From the NCBI RefSeq assembly GCF_024204665.1, contig NZ_CP100355.1, positions 1,903,451 to 1,967,450 on the forward strand: a stretch of 64,000 bases of DNA. The letters are read 5' to 3'. The stretch comes from Natronosalvus rutilus (GTDB taxonomy: Archaea; Halobacteriota; Halobacteria; Halobacteriales; Natrialbaceae). The notes under the pieces are model-generated. The model worked only from the letters and a program-made list of their open reading frames with translations, was not told the origin of the DNA and did not search any database. The position numbers were made by a program, and so were the translations under genes. How positions within the stretch are numbered: the stretch's first letter is position 1; each line of letters opens with the position of its first letter. Shown in pieces: positions 17,523 through 27,213 of the stretch.

Positions 17523-18590
17523 ATGGATCAATCAGGATTGAGTCGACGACGAATACTTGCAGGGGTCGCCCTCGCTGGCAGTGCCGGAGCGCTCACCGGT
17601 GTCGGGACCGGCGCCGTCCTCGCCGATCGAGTACGGTTCGAGAACCGACTGTCAGCGGGTACACTCGACCTTCGCGTCGGGTGGAACGGCGGCTCGAGCG
17701 CGGGAACGGTACCGCTCGAGATTGAGTTCTCGGACGGCGCAACCGGCGGCGAGGAGATTCTTCGGGTGTCACTCCCCGACGACGGCTCGAACAACCAGGC
17801 ATACGCCTGGTTGGGGGCGACCTGCCCCACCGAATCGGCGCTCCTCGAGCATCTCTCACTCACGATCTCGTACGCCGATTGTACGGACGAAACCGCGCTT
17901 GACGGTAGCGAACTCGTCTCGGGTTCGTTGCTGGAGGTGGCCGAAACGCTCACGGGTGGGGTCGCGCTCGACGGAGGTCGAAGGGCGTCAGTAGGTGACG
18001 AGGATCGGGCCTGCCTCCAACCCGGCAACGAGTTGTGTCTCCTCCTCGAGTGGGTACTCGACCCCGAGTACGCTGGCGAGGAGACCACCGCATTCGAATT
18101 CCGGTTCGTGGGCCAGCAGTGTCGTCACGGGGACGCCACGGCGAATCCGTTCACTGCTCGGAAGTGTGACGCGGCGGAGGATTACCACGGAATAAGTCAC
18201 GTCGAGATCTACGTCTGCGACGACGAGGAAACGCCCGAATTGGCAGGCAAACTCGAACTCAGCGAGAGCGGCTACTGTAGCCAGGACGGAATTAGTGCGA
18301 ACTCGATTGAGGTCGGGCAGTATGTCCTCTATCCGGACGGTGACGCGTGTGACGAGCCAACCGGCTACTTCGTCGACGTGAGAGCAACCCGAACGAACGA
18401 GGACGGCGAAACGATCGGCCTCGCGTTCGAGCTCATGACCGACGACGGCGGAGTTGATCCGGAACTGTGTCGCGTTGACGTAAAGGGTGGACCGGGCGTC
18501 GAGACCTACGATGGGGACGACTTCGACGGAAATGCGACGAACGGCGTGCTCACAGCGTCAGCGAAGTCGTCGAACGGAGGACAGCCATGA
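17523..18590 (+). CDS. SipW-cluster secreted protein, two-part, cysteine-containing
   Basis: 355 residues from the ATG at 17523; a TTG at 17514 is an alternative. An export signal with SRRRILAGVALAGSAGALTG is followed by a shortened version of the cluster signature (FENRLSAGTLDLRV). The first half ends with FVGQQCRHGD (195-204), a diverged form of the FxAEQARHND motif. A second domain of about 150 residues follows, with several cysteines and the segment GYCSQDGISANSIEVGQY; its family is not recognised. Its stop overlaps the signal peptidase start as ATGA, so the two are translated together. Confidence 0.72.
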   Translation: MDQSGLSRRRILAGVALAGSAGALTGVGTGAVLADRVRFENRLSAGTLDLRVGWNGGSSAGTVPLEIEFSDGATGGEEILRVSLPDDGSNNQAYAWLGATCPTESALLEHLSLTISYADCTDETALDGSELVSGSLLEVAETLTGGVALDGGRRASVGDEDRACLQPGNELCLLLEWVLDPEYAGEETTAFEFRFVGQQCRHGDATANPFTARKCDAAEDYHGISHVEIYVCDDEETPELAGKLELSESGYCSQDGISANSIEVGQYVLYPDGDACDEPTGYFVDVRATRTNEDGETIGLAFELMTDDGGVDPELCRVDVKGGPGVETYDGDDFDGNATNGVLTASAKSSNGGQP

Positions 18591-19393
18591 CCGAGTCAAA
18601 GAGCGATCCGTCGACCGGAATCGCGCGACGACTCGAGACGTTTCGGAAGCGAATCCCCTGGTGGCGACTCGCGAATTTCGTCGGATTACTCGTCTTGCTG
18701 ACGGTCGTCCTCCCGTTCGTCGTCTACGCGGTGCCACAGGTCGTCGGCGCGAATCAGAGCTACGTGGTTCTCTCCGGCAGCATGGAACCCACGATCAGCC
18801 CCGGCGACGCGATCATCGTCGAGTCGGTCGAACCGTCGGCGATCGACGAGGGAGACGTCATCACGTTTACCCGGGATGGGAACGCCTACACCACGACCCA
18901 TCGCGTCACCGAGATACGCGACTCAGAGGCCGGTCTCGAGTTCCGGACGAAAGGCGATGCGAACGCTCAGGCCGATCAGGCGCCCGTGGCGGCCTCGCAG
19001 GTCGAGGGTCGCGTGGCATCGATCGGTGGCGTCGCTCTCGTGATCCCGCTCGTCGGTAACGTCGTCCAGTTCGCGGGTACGACGGTCGGATTCGGCGTGC
19101 TGGTCGTCGTTCCGCTCGGCGCGCTCGTGCTCACAGAGGCCTGGAACCGGCGTTCGGAAACCGGGGCGAGAGACGGGGCCGGGGACGCCCAGTCCGGATC
19201 GGAGCGTGGCTGGCTTACGCTCCAGCCCGCCGACCTCAAACTGACGCTCCTCGTGACCAGTGCGTTCGCCGCGTACAGCGTCTGGATTGCCTCGATCGTG
19301 CTCTCGTTCTGGACCATCGCCGTGGCGGCCAGCACCGTCACGGCCTTCCTGTTACTCGCGAGGCTGTACACCTCGAGCGGAGGTGTCCGATGA
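18587..19393 (+). CDS. sipW: Signal peptidase I (SipW/ER type)
   Basis: 268 residues. An N-terminal membrane helix (residues about 25-50) is followed by the catalytic motif SGSMEPTISPGD with Ser65 and by THRVTEI with His105. A Ser-His pair instead of Ser-Lys is typical of archaeal, eukaryotic and SipW-type enzymes. Two further transmembrane helices at 145-185 and 215-262 anchor the C-terminus. It overlaps the genes before and after it by ATGA, and lies among proteins with SipW-type signals, so it is very probably their dedicated processing enzyme. Confidence 0.9.
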   Translation: MTESKSDPSTGIARRLETFRKRIPWWRLANFVGLLVLLTVVLPFVVYAVPQVVGANQSYVVLSGSMEPTISPGDAIIVESVEPSAIDEGDVITFTRDGNAYTTTHRVTEIRDSEAGLEFRTKGDANAQADQAPVAASQVEGRVASIGGVALVIPLVGNVVQFAGTTVGFGVLVVVPLGALVLTEAWNRRSETGARDGAGDAQSGSERGWLTLQPADLKLTLLVTSAFAAYSVWIASIVLSFWTIAVAASTVTAFLLLARLYTSSGGVR

Positions 19394-19737
19394 ACCGTCA
19401 CGTCGTTCTCTCGCTCTGGCTTCTCGCGGCGCTGATCGCGGCAGTCGCGAGCGGCGGCGCCACTGTAGCCCTCTTCAGCGACGAGGCGAGCGTTCCAGTC
19501 GAGGTTTCGACCGACGTTCGCGAACCCGAACACGAAACGGCGAGCAACGACAGCGTGTCGTCGTCTGCCTCCTCGAACACGGCCGGCGAGAACGCGACGA
19601 GCGACATGGCGGAACCGGCGAACGATTCGAGCGGCCAAAGGGCGTCGAACGGTCTCGATAGTGTTGCCATCGATAGTAACAGTACTGCAGACGCCGACGA
19701 CACCAACGATACGGATGAGGACGTCTCGCAAACGTAA
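19390..19737 (+). CDS. Small secreted protein of the SipW cluster
   Basis: 115 residues. An N-terminal hydrophobic segment (LSLWLLAALIAAVASGGATVA) ends in LFSDEAS, the same cleavage-site signature as its neighbours. The rest is low-complexity and rich in S, N, D, E and A, with no recognisable domain. It overlaps the signal peptidase stop by ATGA and ends the operon. Possible roles are an anchor, assembly initiator or spacer, by analogy with small accessory proteins in SipW operons of Bacillus. The sequence alone does not decide this. Confidence 0.7.
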   Translation: MNRHVVLSLWLLAALIAAVASGGATVALFSDEASVPVEVSTDVREPEHETASNDSVSSSASSNTAGENATSDMAEPANDSSGQRASNGLDSVAIDSNSTADADDTNDTDEDVSQT

Positions 19738-19890
19738 CGCTCGCCTCGACTTGACGGCGACCTCGGATTGATCCAGCGGATCCTCGAGAACCCATCGGGG
19801 TGTGGCCAGAGCCGGGCGCTGGGAACCGCAGAAACCCTACGACACTCGGGCGACTCGAGGGACGAATTCGTCGATCGGCGACGAGGGAAC

Positions 19891-19904
19891 CCTTAAGCCT
19901 TATC
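19891..19904 (+). promoter_or_regulatory. TATA region of the DUF5806 gene
   Basis: CCTTAAGCCTTATC, centred about 31 bases upstream of the ATG at 19929. It supports that start against the longer open frame. Confidence 0.5.
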
Positions 19905-19928
19905 CCGTTCGTTTCGAAACGACAGACC

Positions 19929-20633
19929 ATGGACGAGGACACTGGACGGGACGACGATTTGGAACGGACCAAGCAGACGGGTGGGGAGGAACAGCCGTCG
20001 AACGTGGCCGAGGCATCCCTGGAGGGCGACTCGAGCGAACCGACGCCAGACGACGACCCGAGCCAATCGAGTCCAGACGACGACTCGGAGCAAACGCCAA
20101 TGCCCGGCGTCCCCGAACCCGACGCCGTCGACGAGGACGACGAGATCCCGGCCGACGTCCAGAAGTACGCCCGCTTCCAGAAGATGGACGGCGCCCAGTA
20201 CGACCGGGTCAACGAGTTCCTGCGCGACCGGACGTACGTCACCGCCCGCGAGTGGGCCATCGCCCGACTCTGTTCGGACTTTCGGACCGAGACGGGCGTC
20301 GAGATGACCAAAATCGGCGAGAACCTGCCCGAACTCGTGCCGTTCATGACCGACACCTACACGCCTCAGGCGGTCAACCAGGCCCGGTCGTCATTCGAGG
20401 AGAAGGTCCGAAAGTCGGGCGCGACCTTCCTCTACGGCGCGATGTGTGACTTCTTCACCGCGGAGGAACTCGACGACGTGATGTACGAGGCCACCGAGGT
20501 CGCGAAGTTCCTCCTGGAGGTCGAGGGCGTCGACCTCTCCGTCGAGGACGAACTGGAGGCCGAAGAGCGCATCTCGAGCGTGATGCGCGAGGTTCGCGAG
20601 GCGAGCAAGGAACTCCGGGAGGAGGAAACGTAG
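19929..20633 (+). CDS. DUF5806 family protein
   Basis: 234 residues from the ATG at 19929. The first 75 residues are low-complexity and acidic (T, D, E, S, P). The conserved haloarchaeal core begins at IPADVQKYARFQKMDGAQYDRV and continues through FLRDRTYVTAREWAIARLC and MTDTYTPQAVNQARSSFE (each shown in part). It is helix-rich and soluble, with no catalytic motif. Function unknown. An upstream ATG-free extension to 19800 is open but lies before the TATA element, so I exclude it. Confidence 0.8.
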   Translation: MDEDTGRDDDLERTKQTGGEEQPSNVAEASLEGDSSEPTPDDDPSQSSPDDDSEQTPMPGVPEPDAVDEDDEIPADVQKYARFQKMDGAQYDRVNEFLRDRTYVTAREWAIARLCSDFRTETGVEMTKIGENLPELVPFMTDTYTPQAVNQARSSFEEKVRKSGATFLYGAMCDFFTAEELDDVMYEATEVAKFLLEVEGVDLSVEDELEAEERISSVMREVREASKELREEET

Positions 20634-20713
20634 GCGACCTACAGGCCGGCTGTGAAACGACTTCTCGACGAATCTCCTCGACGCGCTGTGGTCGGAAATC
20701 GGCCGCTCAGCAA

Positions 20714-20950
20714 TTAGGCCAGGTGAAAGAGGTTGCGGAGCGTTCGGTCGTGGTCGCGTTCGGTACCGGGCGGAGGCCCAGCGGCTGTGCGATCCCCCTC
20801 GAGTACGGTGAACTCGCTCGAGCCACACGAGCAGCCGTTTCGCTGCCCGATCGGGCTGACGGTTCCATCGGGGTTCACGTGGGAGGCGTACACATTCCCG
20901 CAATTGGTGCACTGTGCGATGACCTCAGAGAGTTCGTTTGGGTCGGTCAT
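20714..20950 (-). CDS. Small zinc-ribbon protein
   Basis: 78 residues. Two metal-binding pairs, CTNC and CSC, frame a short domain with VYASHVNPDG and PIGQRNG between them. The C-terminal third is charged and probably disordered. It resembles the zinc-finger mini-proteins common in haloarchaea, which act in regulation or stress by unknown means. A shorter relative with the same spacing (C-x2-C, YA, PIG, C-x-CGS) lies at 27214. The ATG at 20950 fits the domain start; the frame stays open upstream but encodes nothing recognisable. Confidence 0.75.
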   Translation of the reverse strand: MTDPNELSEVIAQCTNCGNVYASHVNPDGTVSPIGQRNGCSCGSSEFTVLEGDRTAAGPPPGTERDHDRTLRNLFHLA

Positions 20951-21692
20951 GACACGCACACCTACCACGGCCGTAACACAGTGTCTTTTGACAAACTCAT
21001 CAAAACGTGCCACTCGGGCGCCTGGGGACAGGGAGACCGTAGGATCAACAGAGAACACGATGACGCCCCGTCGATGGCTTGAGGGACGGCATCGAAACGG
21101 GGCCTTCATTCGGAGCCGCCCTCGGCCCGCACTGATTGTTCCTTTTCCATTGTACGACGGACGCTTTCGCCGTTCGTGGCGTTCAGCGTTCGTGCCGACG
21201 AGAATATCGAGCGCTGTTCGTAACGGAAAACGGGGCCAGATCGCGTTCGCCCCCAATGGTCGCCGTACTGGACCGGGTGTTCACTTTCACGTAATCGAGC
21301 CGTTTCGGGGAGAAATTTGGTTCAATTGCCCCGCCAAAACCTGACTCCTTTTGCCGCATCGGATCGGTCCTGTGGCGCTGGACGTCGGCATGAGCGGTTT
21401 ACACTGCGATTTAACGGCGGATTGAGCACACTACCGAATACGCTCTGTGAGACCGTATCTACCAGGACACTTCGGGCGAGCTCCCGATTTCGAACGGAGG
21501 AATCATTACCCCTCTCTGTCCGTGCGTTTCAGGTGGAAATGCGTCCGTTACGGTGGCGGCCGTCTGCTCGGTGAAGAAATCAACAGTTACAGATCGAATT
21601 CGATAGACGAGAGAAGCGCCGATACAGCCATTTTTGAGTCCGCACGAGGTATTATTCACCGACTGTTTTCGAAAAGAAGTGAAACGAACGAA
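20951..21692. other. Long intergenic stretch without a recognisable gene
   Basis: About 740 bases between the zinc-ribbon gene (promoter at its left end, a CAAAAGAC element near 20989) and the next plus-strand gene. Several short open frames occur on both strands, but none shows a domain, a start context or haloarchaeal acidic composition. GC content falls towards the right end. It could hold a degraded gene or a regulatory RNA that I cannot see. Confidence 0.4.
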
Positions 21693-21703
21693 CTTACTTA
21701 TAC
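21693..21703 (+). promoter_or_regulatory. TATA box of the Tat-exported Gly/Asn-rich protein
   Basis: CTTACTTATAC lies 46 bases before the ATG at 21749, which leaves a short leader of about 25 bases. Confidence 0.5.
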
Positions 21704-21748
21704 GAAACCTTGGCCAAACAACCGACCGCCCAACCTGGGCTGAGAGAC

Positions 21749-22336
21749 ATGAGAGAAGAACGAGACCCAGACGACGGAAGACGGTCATTCATGAAGAAGA
21801 GCGCGTTAGCAACAACCGCCCTGGCTGTCGGTGCCGGTGCCAGCACGAACGTGGCGGCTCAAGATGACGAGGAGGACGGTGAAGGACTCCAGGAAGGAGA
21901 AGTCGTCATCCACGGCCGCGATTACTTCCCGGACGCCGATTTCACGGTCCTTGCGGAAATGGACTCGGGAACTCGAGACACCCTCGTCGAGGCACTCGGC
22001 GACGAGTTCGACAACGATTGGGACGTGTACATTATCCAGGTCGACATCGGTACGGGCGGCCCGTTAGGACACATCTTCGTCGACGAAGACGAGGCGCAAG
22101 TGAGCGAAGGTGATACGGCAACGATGTCGACTGACACCGTGTCGTTCCGCAATCCGGAGCTGGACCTGCTCGAACTCGATATCGGCGCCGCCAGTGGTGG
22201 AGGCGCTGCAGCAGACGAGGAGGAGGAAGAGGAGAACGGCGCCGGCGGCGGAAACGGCGGCGGCGCTGGGAACGAAACCGAAGATGGTGCCGGAAACGGC
22301 GGCGGCAACGGCGGCGGCAACGGCGGCGGCAACTGA
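21749..22336 (+). CDS. Tat-exported protein with acidic core and GGN-repeat tail
   Basis: 195 residues from the ATG at 21749. A twin-arginine signal (GRRSFMKKSALATTALAVG) ends at VAAQ. A compact domain of about 110 residues follows (VVIHGRDYFPDADF, DVYIIQVDIGTGG), which I do not assign to a family. The tail is low-complexity: an EEEEE run, then GNGGGNGGGN repeats. A T-rich stretch right after the stop looks like a terminator. It is secreted and probably surface-associated. The gene is isolated from its neighbours. Function unknown. Confidence 0.7.
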   Translation: MREERDPDDGRRSFMKKSALATTALAVGAGASTNVAAQDDEEDGEGLQEGEVVIHGRDYFPDADFTVLAEMDSGTRDTLVEALGDEFDNDWDVYIIQVDIGTGGPLGHIFVDEDEAQVSEGDTATMSTDTVSFRNPELDLLELDIGAASGGGAAADEEEEEENGAGGGNGGGAGNETEDGAGNGGGNGGGNGGGN

Positions 22337-22357
22337 CGCGATTACCCTCGTCTCAGA

Positions 22358-22367
22358 TTTTTTCTTT
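22358..22367 (+). terminator. T-rich terminator
   Basis: TTTTTTCTTT-type run about 20 bases after the stop of the preceding gene, the usual archaeal intrinsic termination signal. Confidence 0.45.
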
Positions 22368-22495
22368 CGAACCTCGAGGATCAGTCGATGCTGCGAGCGG
22401 CCCGAAACGGGAGCCGTGGACGGACCTGTGCGCGCTCGTACTCTTCACACTCGTAGAGCGACACGTCTTTCCCACCGTGGGCGACACTGTGGTGT

Positions 22496-24709
22496 ATGAG
22501 CACCGAGCCAAAGCAGGAACTCACCAGCGTCGACCTCGCGGCGCTCGTCGGTGAACTCGGATCCTACGAGGGGGCCAAAGTCGACAAGGCCTACCTCTAC
22601 GGCGACGACCTCGTTCGCCTCAAGATGCGTGACTTCGACCGCGGCCGGGTCGAACTCATGCTCGAGGTCGGCGACCGCAAACGCGTCCACACCGTCTCGC
22701 CCGAACGGGTGCCGGACGCGCCAGGGCGCCCGCCGCAGTTCGCGATGATGCTCCGAAACCGGCTCTCGGGGGCGGACTTCGTCGGCGTCGAGCAGTACGA
22801 ATTTGACCGCATCCTCGAGTTCGTCTTCGACCGCGAGGACGGGATGACGCGGATTATCGTCGAACTGTTCGGCCAGGGCAACGTCGCCGTCACCAATCGC
22901 GAGTACGAGGTGATCGACTCTCTCGAGACCGTTCGGTTGAAGTCCAGGACGGTCGTTCCAGGCTCGCGATACGAGTTCCCGGAGTCTCGCGTCAATCCGC
23001 TCACCGTCTCGCGGGAGGCGTTCGATCAGCAGATGGACGACTCCGACACGGACGTCGTCCGGACGCTCGCGACCCAGCTCAACTTTGGCGGCCTCTATGC
23101 CGAGGAACTGTGTACCCGCGCGGGCGTCGAGAAGACCCTCGACATCGAGGACGCGAGCGAGGACGAGTACGAGCGGATCTACCAGGCCATCGAGCGACTG
23201 GCGCTCGACCTTCGAAACGCCACTCTCGAGCCGCGGGTGTATTTGGAGGGCGAAGGGAACGACGGCAGCGGTGACTCCGAGAGTAACGACGAAAACGGCG
23301 ACAGCGGCGGCGACGGCAACAGCGACGACGTGGATGCGGAACGCGACGACGAGACGAACGCCCACGTCGTCGACGTCACCCCGTTCCCGCTCGAGGAGCA
23401 CGAAGGCCTCGCCAGCGAATCCCACGAGACGTTCAACGGCGCCCTCGAGGAGTACTTCTTCCGGCTGGACCTCGATGCCGACGAACCGGATCCGCGCGAT
23501 CAGCGTCCGGACTTCGAGGAACAGATCGCCAAGCACCAGCGGATCATCGACCAGCAAGAGGGCGCAATCCAGGGCTTCGACGAGCAAGCCGAAGCCGAGC
23601 GCGAGAAGGCCGAGTTGCTGTACGCCCACTACGGCACGGTCGACGACCTCCTGTCGACCGTTCGTTCGGCCCGCGACGACGGCGTTCCCTGGGGCGAGAT
23701 CGCCGGCCGACTCGACGAGGCCAAGGAGGAGGGAATGGACGCTGCCCAGCCATTCGTCGACGTCAACGGGAAGGAAGGGACGGTGACGATTCGCCTCGAG
23801 GGCGACCCCATCACGCTCCTGGTCGAGGACGGCGTCGAGAAGAACGCTGACCGGCTCTACACGGAGGCGAAACGCATCGCCGAGAAGAAGGAGGGCGCGC
23901 TGGCGGCGATCGAGGACACCCGCGAGGAACTCGCGGAGATCGAGCGTCGGCGCGACGAGTGGGAAACCGACGACAGCGACGAGGAGGCGGCTGACGAGGA
24001 GGGCGACGACGAACGCGACTGGCTCGCCGAACCCTCCGTCCCGATTCGCCAGAACGAGCAGTGGTACGAGCGGTTCCGGTGGTTCCGGACCAGCGACGAC
24101 TACCTCGTGATCGGGGGTCGAAACGCCGACCAGAACGAGGAACTCGTCAAGAAGTATCTCGAGCGCGGCGACCGCGTGTTACACACGCAGGCTCACGGGG
24201 GGCCGGTCACGGTCCTGAAGGCCACCGATCCCAGCGAAGCGTCCTCGGGCGACATCGAGATTCCCGACTCGAGCGTCGAGGAAGCGGCCCAGTTCGCGGT
24301 CTCGTACTCCTCGGTCTGGAAGGACGGGCGCTACGCGGGCGACGTCTACGTCGTCGACTCCGACCAGGTGTCGAAGACGCCCGAGAGCGGCGAGTACCTC
24401 GAAAAGGGCGGGTTCGCGATTCGCGGGGACCGGACCTACTTGGACGACACGCCGGTGGGCGTCGCGGTGGGTATCCAGTGTGAGCCGTACACGCGAGTCG
24501 TCGGCGGGCCGCCGTCGGCGATCGAGGGCCAGGCGGTGACGACGATCGAGGTCGAACCCGGACGGTTCGCCCAGGCCGACGCCGCGAAGCGCATCTATCG
24601 CGAACTCCGCGAACGCTTCGCGGACGAATCGTTCGTCCGAAAGATCGCGAGCCCCGATCAGATCGCACACTTCCTGCCCCCGGGCGGGAGCCGCTTGCTC
24701 GAGGAGTAG
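22496..24709 (+). CDS. rqcH: RqcH-type ribosome rescue protein (NFACT family)
   Basis: 737 residues, the archaeal homologue of Rqc2/NEMF and bacterial RqcH. These bind stalled 50S subunits and, in bacteria and eukaryotes, recruit tRNA to extend the stuck chain. The NFACT-N domain carries the conserved Asp-Arg pair at residues 104-105 (YEFDRILEF). A haloarchaea-specific acidic, glycine-rich insert spans about 255-300. A long coiled coil covers about 340-500, and the NFACT-R domain (RWFRTSDDYLVIGGRNADQN, shown in full) follows at about 525. All main domains are present and the family length fits. It is a single gene, with unrelated genes on both sides. Confidence 0.93.
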   Translation: MSTEPKQELTSVDLAALVGELGSYEGAKVDKAYLYGDDLVRLKMRDFDRGRVELMLEVGDRKRVHTVSPERVPDAPGRPPQFAMMLRNRLSGADFVGVEQYEFDRILEFVFDREDGMTRIIVELFGQGNVAVTNREYEVIDSLETVRLKSRTVVPGSRYEFPESRVNPLTVSREAFDQQMDDSDTDVVRTLATQLNFGGLYAEELCTRAGVEKTLDIEDASEDEYERIYQAIERLALDLRNATLEPRVYLEGEGNDGSGDSESNDENGDSGGDGNSDDVDAERDDETNAHVVDVTPFPLEEHEGLASESHETFNGALEEYFFRLDLDADEPDPRDQRPDFEEQIAKHQRIIDQQEGAIQGFDEQAEAEREKAELLYAHYGTVDDLLSTVRSARDDGVPWGEIAGRLDEAKEEGMDAAQPFVDVNGKEGTVTIRLEGDPITLLVEDGVEKNADRLYTEAKRIAEKKEGALAAIEDTREELAEIERRRDEWETDDSDEEAADEEGDDERDWLAEPSVPIRQNEQWYERFRWFRTSDDYLVIGGRNADQNEELVKKYLERGDRVLHTQAHGGPVTVLKATDPSEASSGDIEIPDSSVEEAAQFAVSYSSVWKDGRYAGDVYVVDSDQVSKTPESGEYLEKGGFAIRGDRTYLDDTPVGVAVGIQCEPYTRVVGGPPSAIEGQAVTTIEVEPGRFAQADAAKRIYRELRERFADESFVRKIASPDQIAHFLPPGGSRLLEE

Positions 24710-24803
24710 CGTTCGGCGCGCGGTCCCGTTCGTGGGATCAGGAGAAGTACCTCGACTTCGACCGAGACCTCGAAGGGTCGGGTCGTCGGTCGTCCGTACC
24801 CAG

Positions 24804-25082
24804 CTACGCCTCGCTGTGGTGTGACTGGCTGCCGCAAGCGGTGGAGGAGTCACATTCGGGGCGCGGGGTGAGTTGGACCGACTCGGGCCCGTCGAGGTGC
24901 ACCGTGTACCGGCCGTACTCGAACGAGATGGAGGTGGAATCGTTCGTCGATCGAAGAACGTCCTCGAGCGCACCGACGTCGACTGCGTCGTGGAGCGGTG
25001 GGTCGACGTCGAGCGGGTCGATACCCTCTCGCGTGGCGATGGCTTCGATGATCCGGTAGCCGATATCGTGGTCCTCCTGCAT
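24804..25082 (-). CDS. HalOD1 (halobacterial output domain) protein
   Basis: 92 residues from the ATG at 25082. The HalOD1 pattern is IIEAIATREGIDPLDVDPPL, followed by LHDAVDVGALEDVL and a short beta end FEYGRYTVHLDG. It is the second HalOD1 gene in the window, after the one at 8593. The tail is short and Ser/His-rich. Its role is unknown. The frame stays open to 25265, but the upstream part has no HalOD1 content. Confidence 0.8.
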   Translation of the reverse strand: MQEDHDIGYRIIEAIATREGIDPLDVDPPLHDAVDVGALEDVLRSTNDSTSISFEYGRYTVHLDGPESVQLTPRPECDSSTACGSQSHHSEA

Positions 25083-25285
25083 ATTTCTGGTGGCTACAAC
25101 CGACGATAAATATCCCATTGATTGTGTGGTGACAGGAGTCTGACGTTCGTCATGCTCCTGCCAGACGCCGCTGGATCGAGCGTGTGCCACAGCGGACGGA
25201 GCCGAACACGTACGATTCGCCCTCGAAATCCGGCACCACTTGACCGAGTGGGGTGACTTATGCACGCTCGAGCCAAGTGGCGACC

Positions 25286-27028
25286 ATGAGCAGCGACGAC
25301 GCGTTCGACCACGGAAAAGACGAGCGGTTGACCAGCCGCGACGTGACCGAGGGGGCCGACCGGGCGCCCCACCGGGCGATGTTTCGGGCGATGGGATTCG
25401 ACGACGAGGATTTCGGCTCGCCGATGATCGGGGTAGCGAACCCCGCCGCGGACATCACGCCCTGTAACGTCCACCTCGACGACGTGGCCGACTCGGCGCT
25501 CGACGGGATCGACGAGGCCGGCGGCATGCCAATCGAATTCGGCACGATTACCATCTCCGACGCCATTTCGATGGGAACCGAGGGGATGAAGGCCTCGCTC
25601 ATCTCGCGGGAACTCATCGCCGACAGCGTCGAACTGGTCAGTTTCGGCGAGCGGATGGACGGCCTCGTCACCGTCGCCGGTTGCGACAAGAACCTCCCGG
25701 GGATGATGATGGCTGCGATCCGCACCGATCTCCCCTCCGTCTTCCTCTACGGCGGGTCGATCATGCCCGGCCAGCACGAGGGCCGGGACGTGACCATCGT
25801 CCAGGTATTCGAGGGCGTCGGAGCGTACGGAACCGGGGAGATGGACGAGGAGGAACTCGACGACCTCGAGCGCCACGCCTGCCCCGGCGCCGGCTCCTGT
25901 GGCGGGATGTTCACGGCGAACACGATGGCCTCGATTTCGGAAGCGCTCGGGCTGGCTCCGCTGGGAAGCGCCTCGCCACCAGCCGAGGACGAAGAGCGAT
26001 ACGAGGTCGCCAGACGCGCGGGCGAACTCGCTCTCGAGTGCATCGAGGAAGAGCGGCGCCCCTCGGACATTGTCACGCGCGAGTCCTTCGAGAACGCCAT
26101 CGCCCTCCAGACCGCCATCGGGGGGTCGACCAACGGCGTCCTCCACCTCCTCGCGCTCGCCCGCGAGGCCGACGTCGACCTCGAGATCGGCGACTTCGAC
26201 GAAATCTCGCGGCGGACCCCAAAGATCGCCGACCTTCAGCCGGGTGGCACGCGCGTGATGAACGACCTCCACGAACTCGGGGGCGTCCCGGTCGTCCTCC
26301 GCCGACTGCTCGAGGCCGACCTGCTCCACGGCGACGCGATGACCGTCACCGGCCGAACGATCGCCGAGGAACTCGCTCACCTCGAGGAAACCGGCGACCT
26401 GCCGGCGAACGATGGCGACCTCGAGGCGGACTTCCTCTACACCGTCGAGAACCCGAAGGAGGAAGAGGGCGCGATCAAGATCCTCGATGGCAACCTCGCC
26501 CCCGACGGCGCCGTGTTGAAGGTGACCGGGGACGACGCCTTCCACCACGAGGGGCCAGCCCGGATCTTCGAGCACGAGGAAGACGCCATGGCCTACGTGC
26601 AGGAGGGCCACATCGAGAGCGGCGACGTGATCGTCATCCGCAACGAGGGCCCGCGCGGCGGTCCCGGCATGCGCGAGATGCTCGGCGTCACCGCGGCCGT
26701 CGTCGGCGCGGGTCACGAGGACGACGTCGCGCTCATCACCGACGGCCGGTTCTCCGGGGGCACCAGGGGCCCGATGATCGGCCACGTCGCCCCGGAAGCC
26801 TTCGTCGGCGGGCCCATCGGCCTGCTCGAGGACGGGGACGTCGTCACGGTCGACATCCCCGACCGAACCCTCGAGGTCGACCTCGACGACGCGGAACTCG
26901 AGGACCGACGCGAGGCGTGGGACCGTCCCGACCCGGTCTACGACGGGGGCGTCCTGGCGAAGTACTGTCGGGACTTCGACTCGGCGTCGAACGGCGCCGT
27001 GACGAATCCGCGGCTCACTCGAGACTGA
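25286..27028 (+). CDS. ilvD: Dihydroxy-acid dehydratase
   Basis: Third step of valine, leucine and isoleucine synthesis: it converts dihydroxy acids to 2-keto acids. The 580-residue protein has the Fe-S/Mg cysteines in TPCNVHL, in the signature GCDKNLPGM, and in [16 protein letters not shown]. The C-terminal domain contains [11 protein letters not shown] and ends with the usual substrate loop. The ATG at 25286 is chosen because the family starts near here and the 11 codons upstream are non-conserved. It stands alone: no other branched-chain amino acid genes are in the window. Confidence 0.95.
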   Translation: MSSDDAFDHGKDERLTSRDVTEGADRAPHRAMFRAMGFDDEDFGSPMIGVANPAADITPCNVHLDDVADSALDGIDEAGGMPIEFGTITISDAISMGTEGMKASLISRELIADSVELVSFGERMDGLVTVAGCDKNLPGMMMAAIRTDLPSVFLYGGSIMPGQHEGRDVTIVQVFEGVGAYGTGEMDEEELDDLERHACPGAGSCGGMFTANTMASISEALGLAPLGSASPPAEDEERYEVARRAGELALECIEEERRPSDIVTRESFENAIALQTAIGGSTNGVLHLLALAREADVDLEIGDFDEISRRTPKIADLQPGGTRVMNDLHELGGVPVVLRRLLEADLLHGDAMTVTGRTIAEELAHLEETGDLPANDGDLEADFLYTVENPKEEEGAIKILDGNLAPDGAVLKVTGDDAFHHEGPARIFEHEEDAMAYVQEGHIESGDVIVIRNEGPRGGPGMREMLGVTAAVVGAGHEDDVALITDGRFSGGTRGPMIGHVAPEAFVGGPIGLLEDGDVVTVDIPDRTLEVDLDDAELEDRREAWDRPDPVYDGGVLAKYCRDFDSASNGAVTNPRLTRD

Positions 27029-27213
27029 GCGGGTGCGGGCGGCGTTCTCTCACCGACTGACGTCCGTTTCGCTGAACTATCTGTTCGCATAGACGCTATG
27101 TGACCATCGACCCTCGACCCCGCCATCGTATCAGGAAATCGTGGTGAATATTGAAATTCCCAGGCATCGTCTGCAGAACCGGGGTGATCGCCTTGCGCGA
27201 GCACAATCGCGTC

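Noticed and set aside
22445-23629. Long minus-strand frame opposite rqcH
   Set aside because: Same antisense effect; its Val/Leu/Arg-rich translation has no domain, and rqcH is well supported.
25094-26785. Long minus-strand frame opposite ilvD
   Set aside because: Antisense frame with no domain or start context; ilvD is certain.
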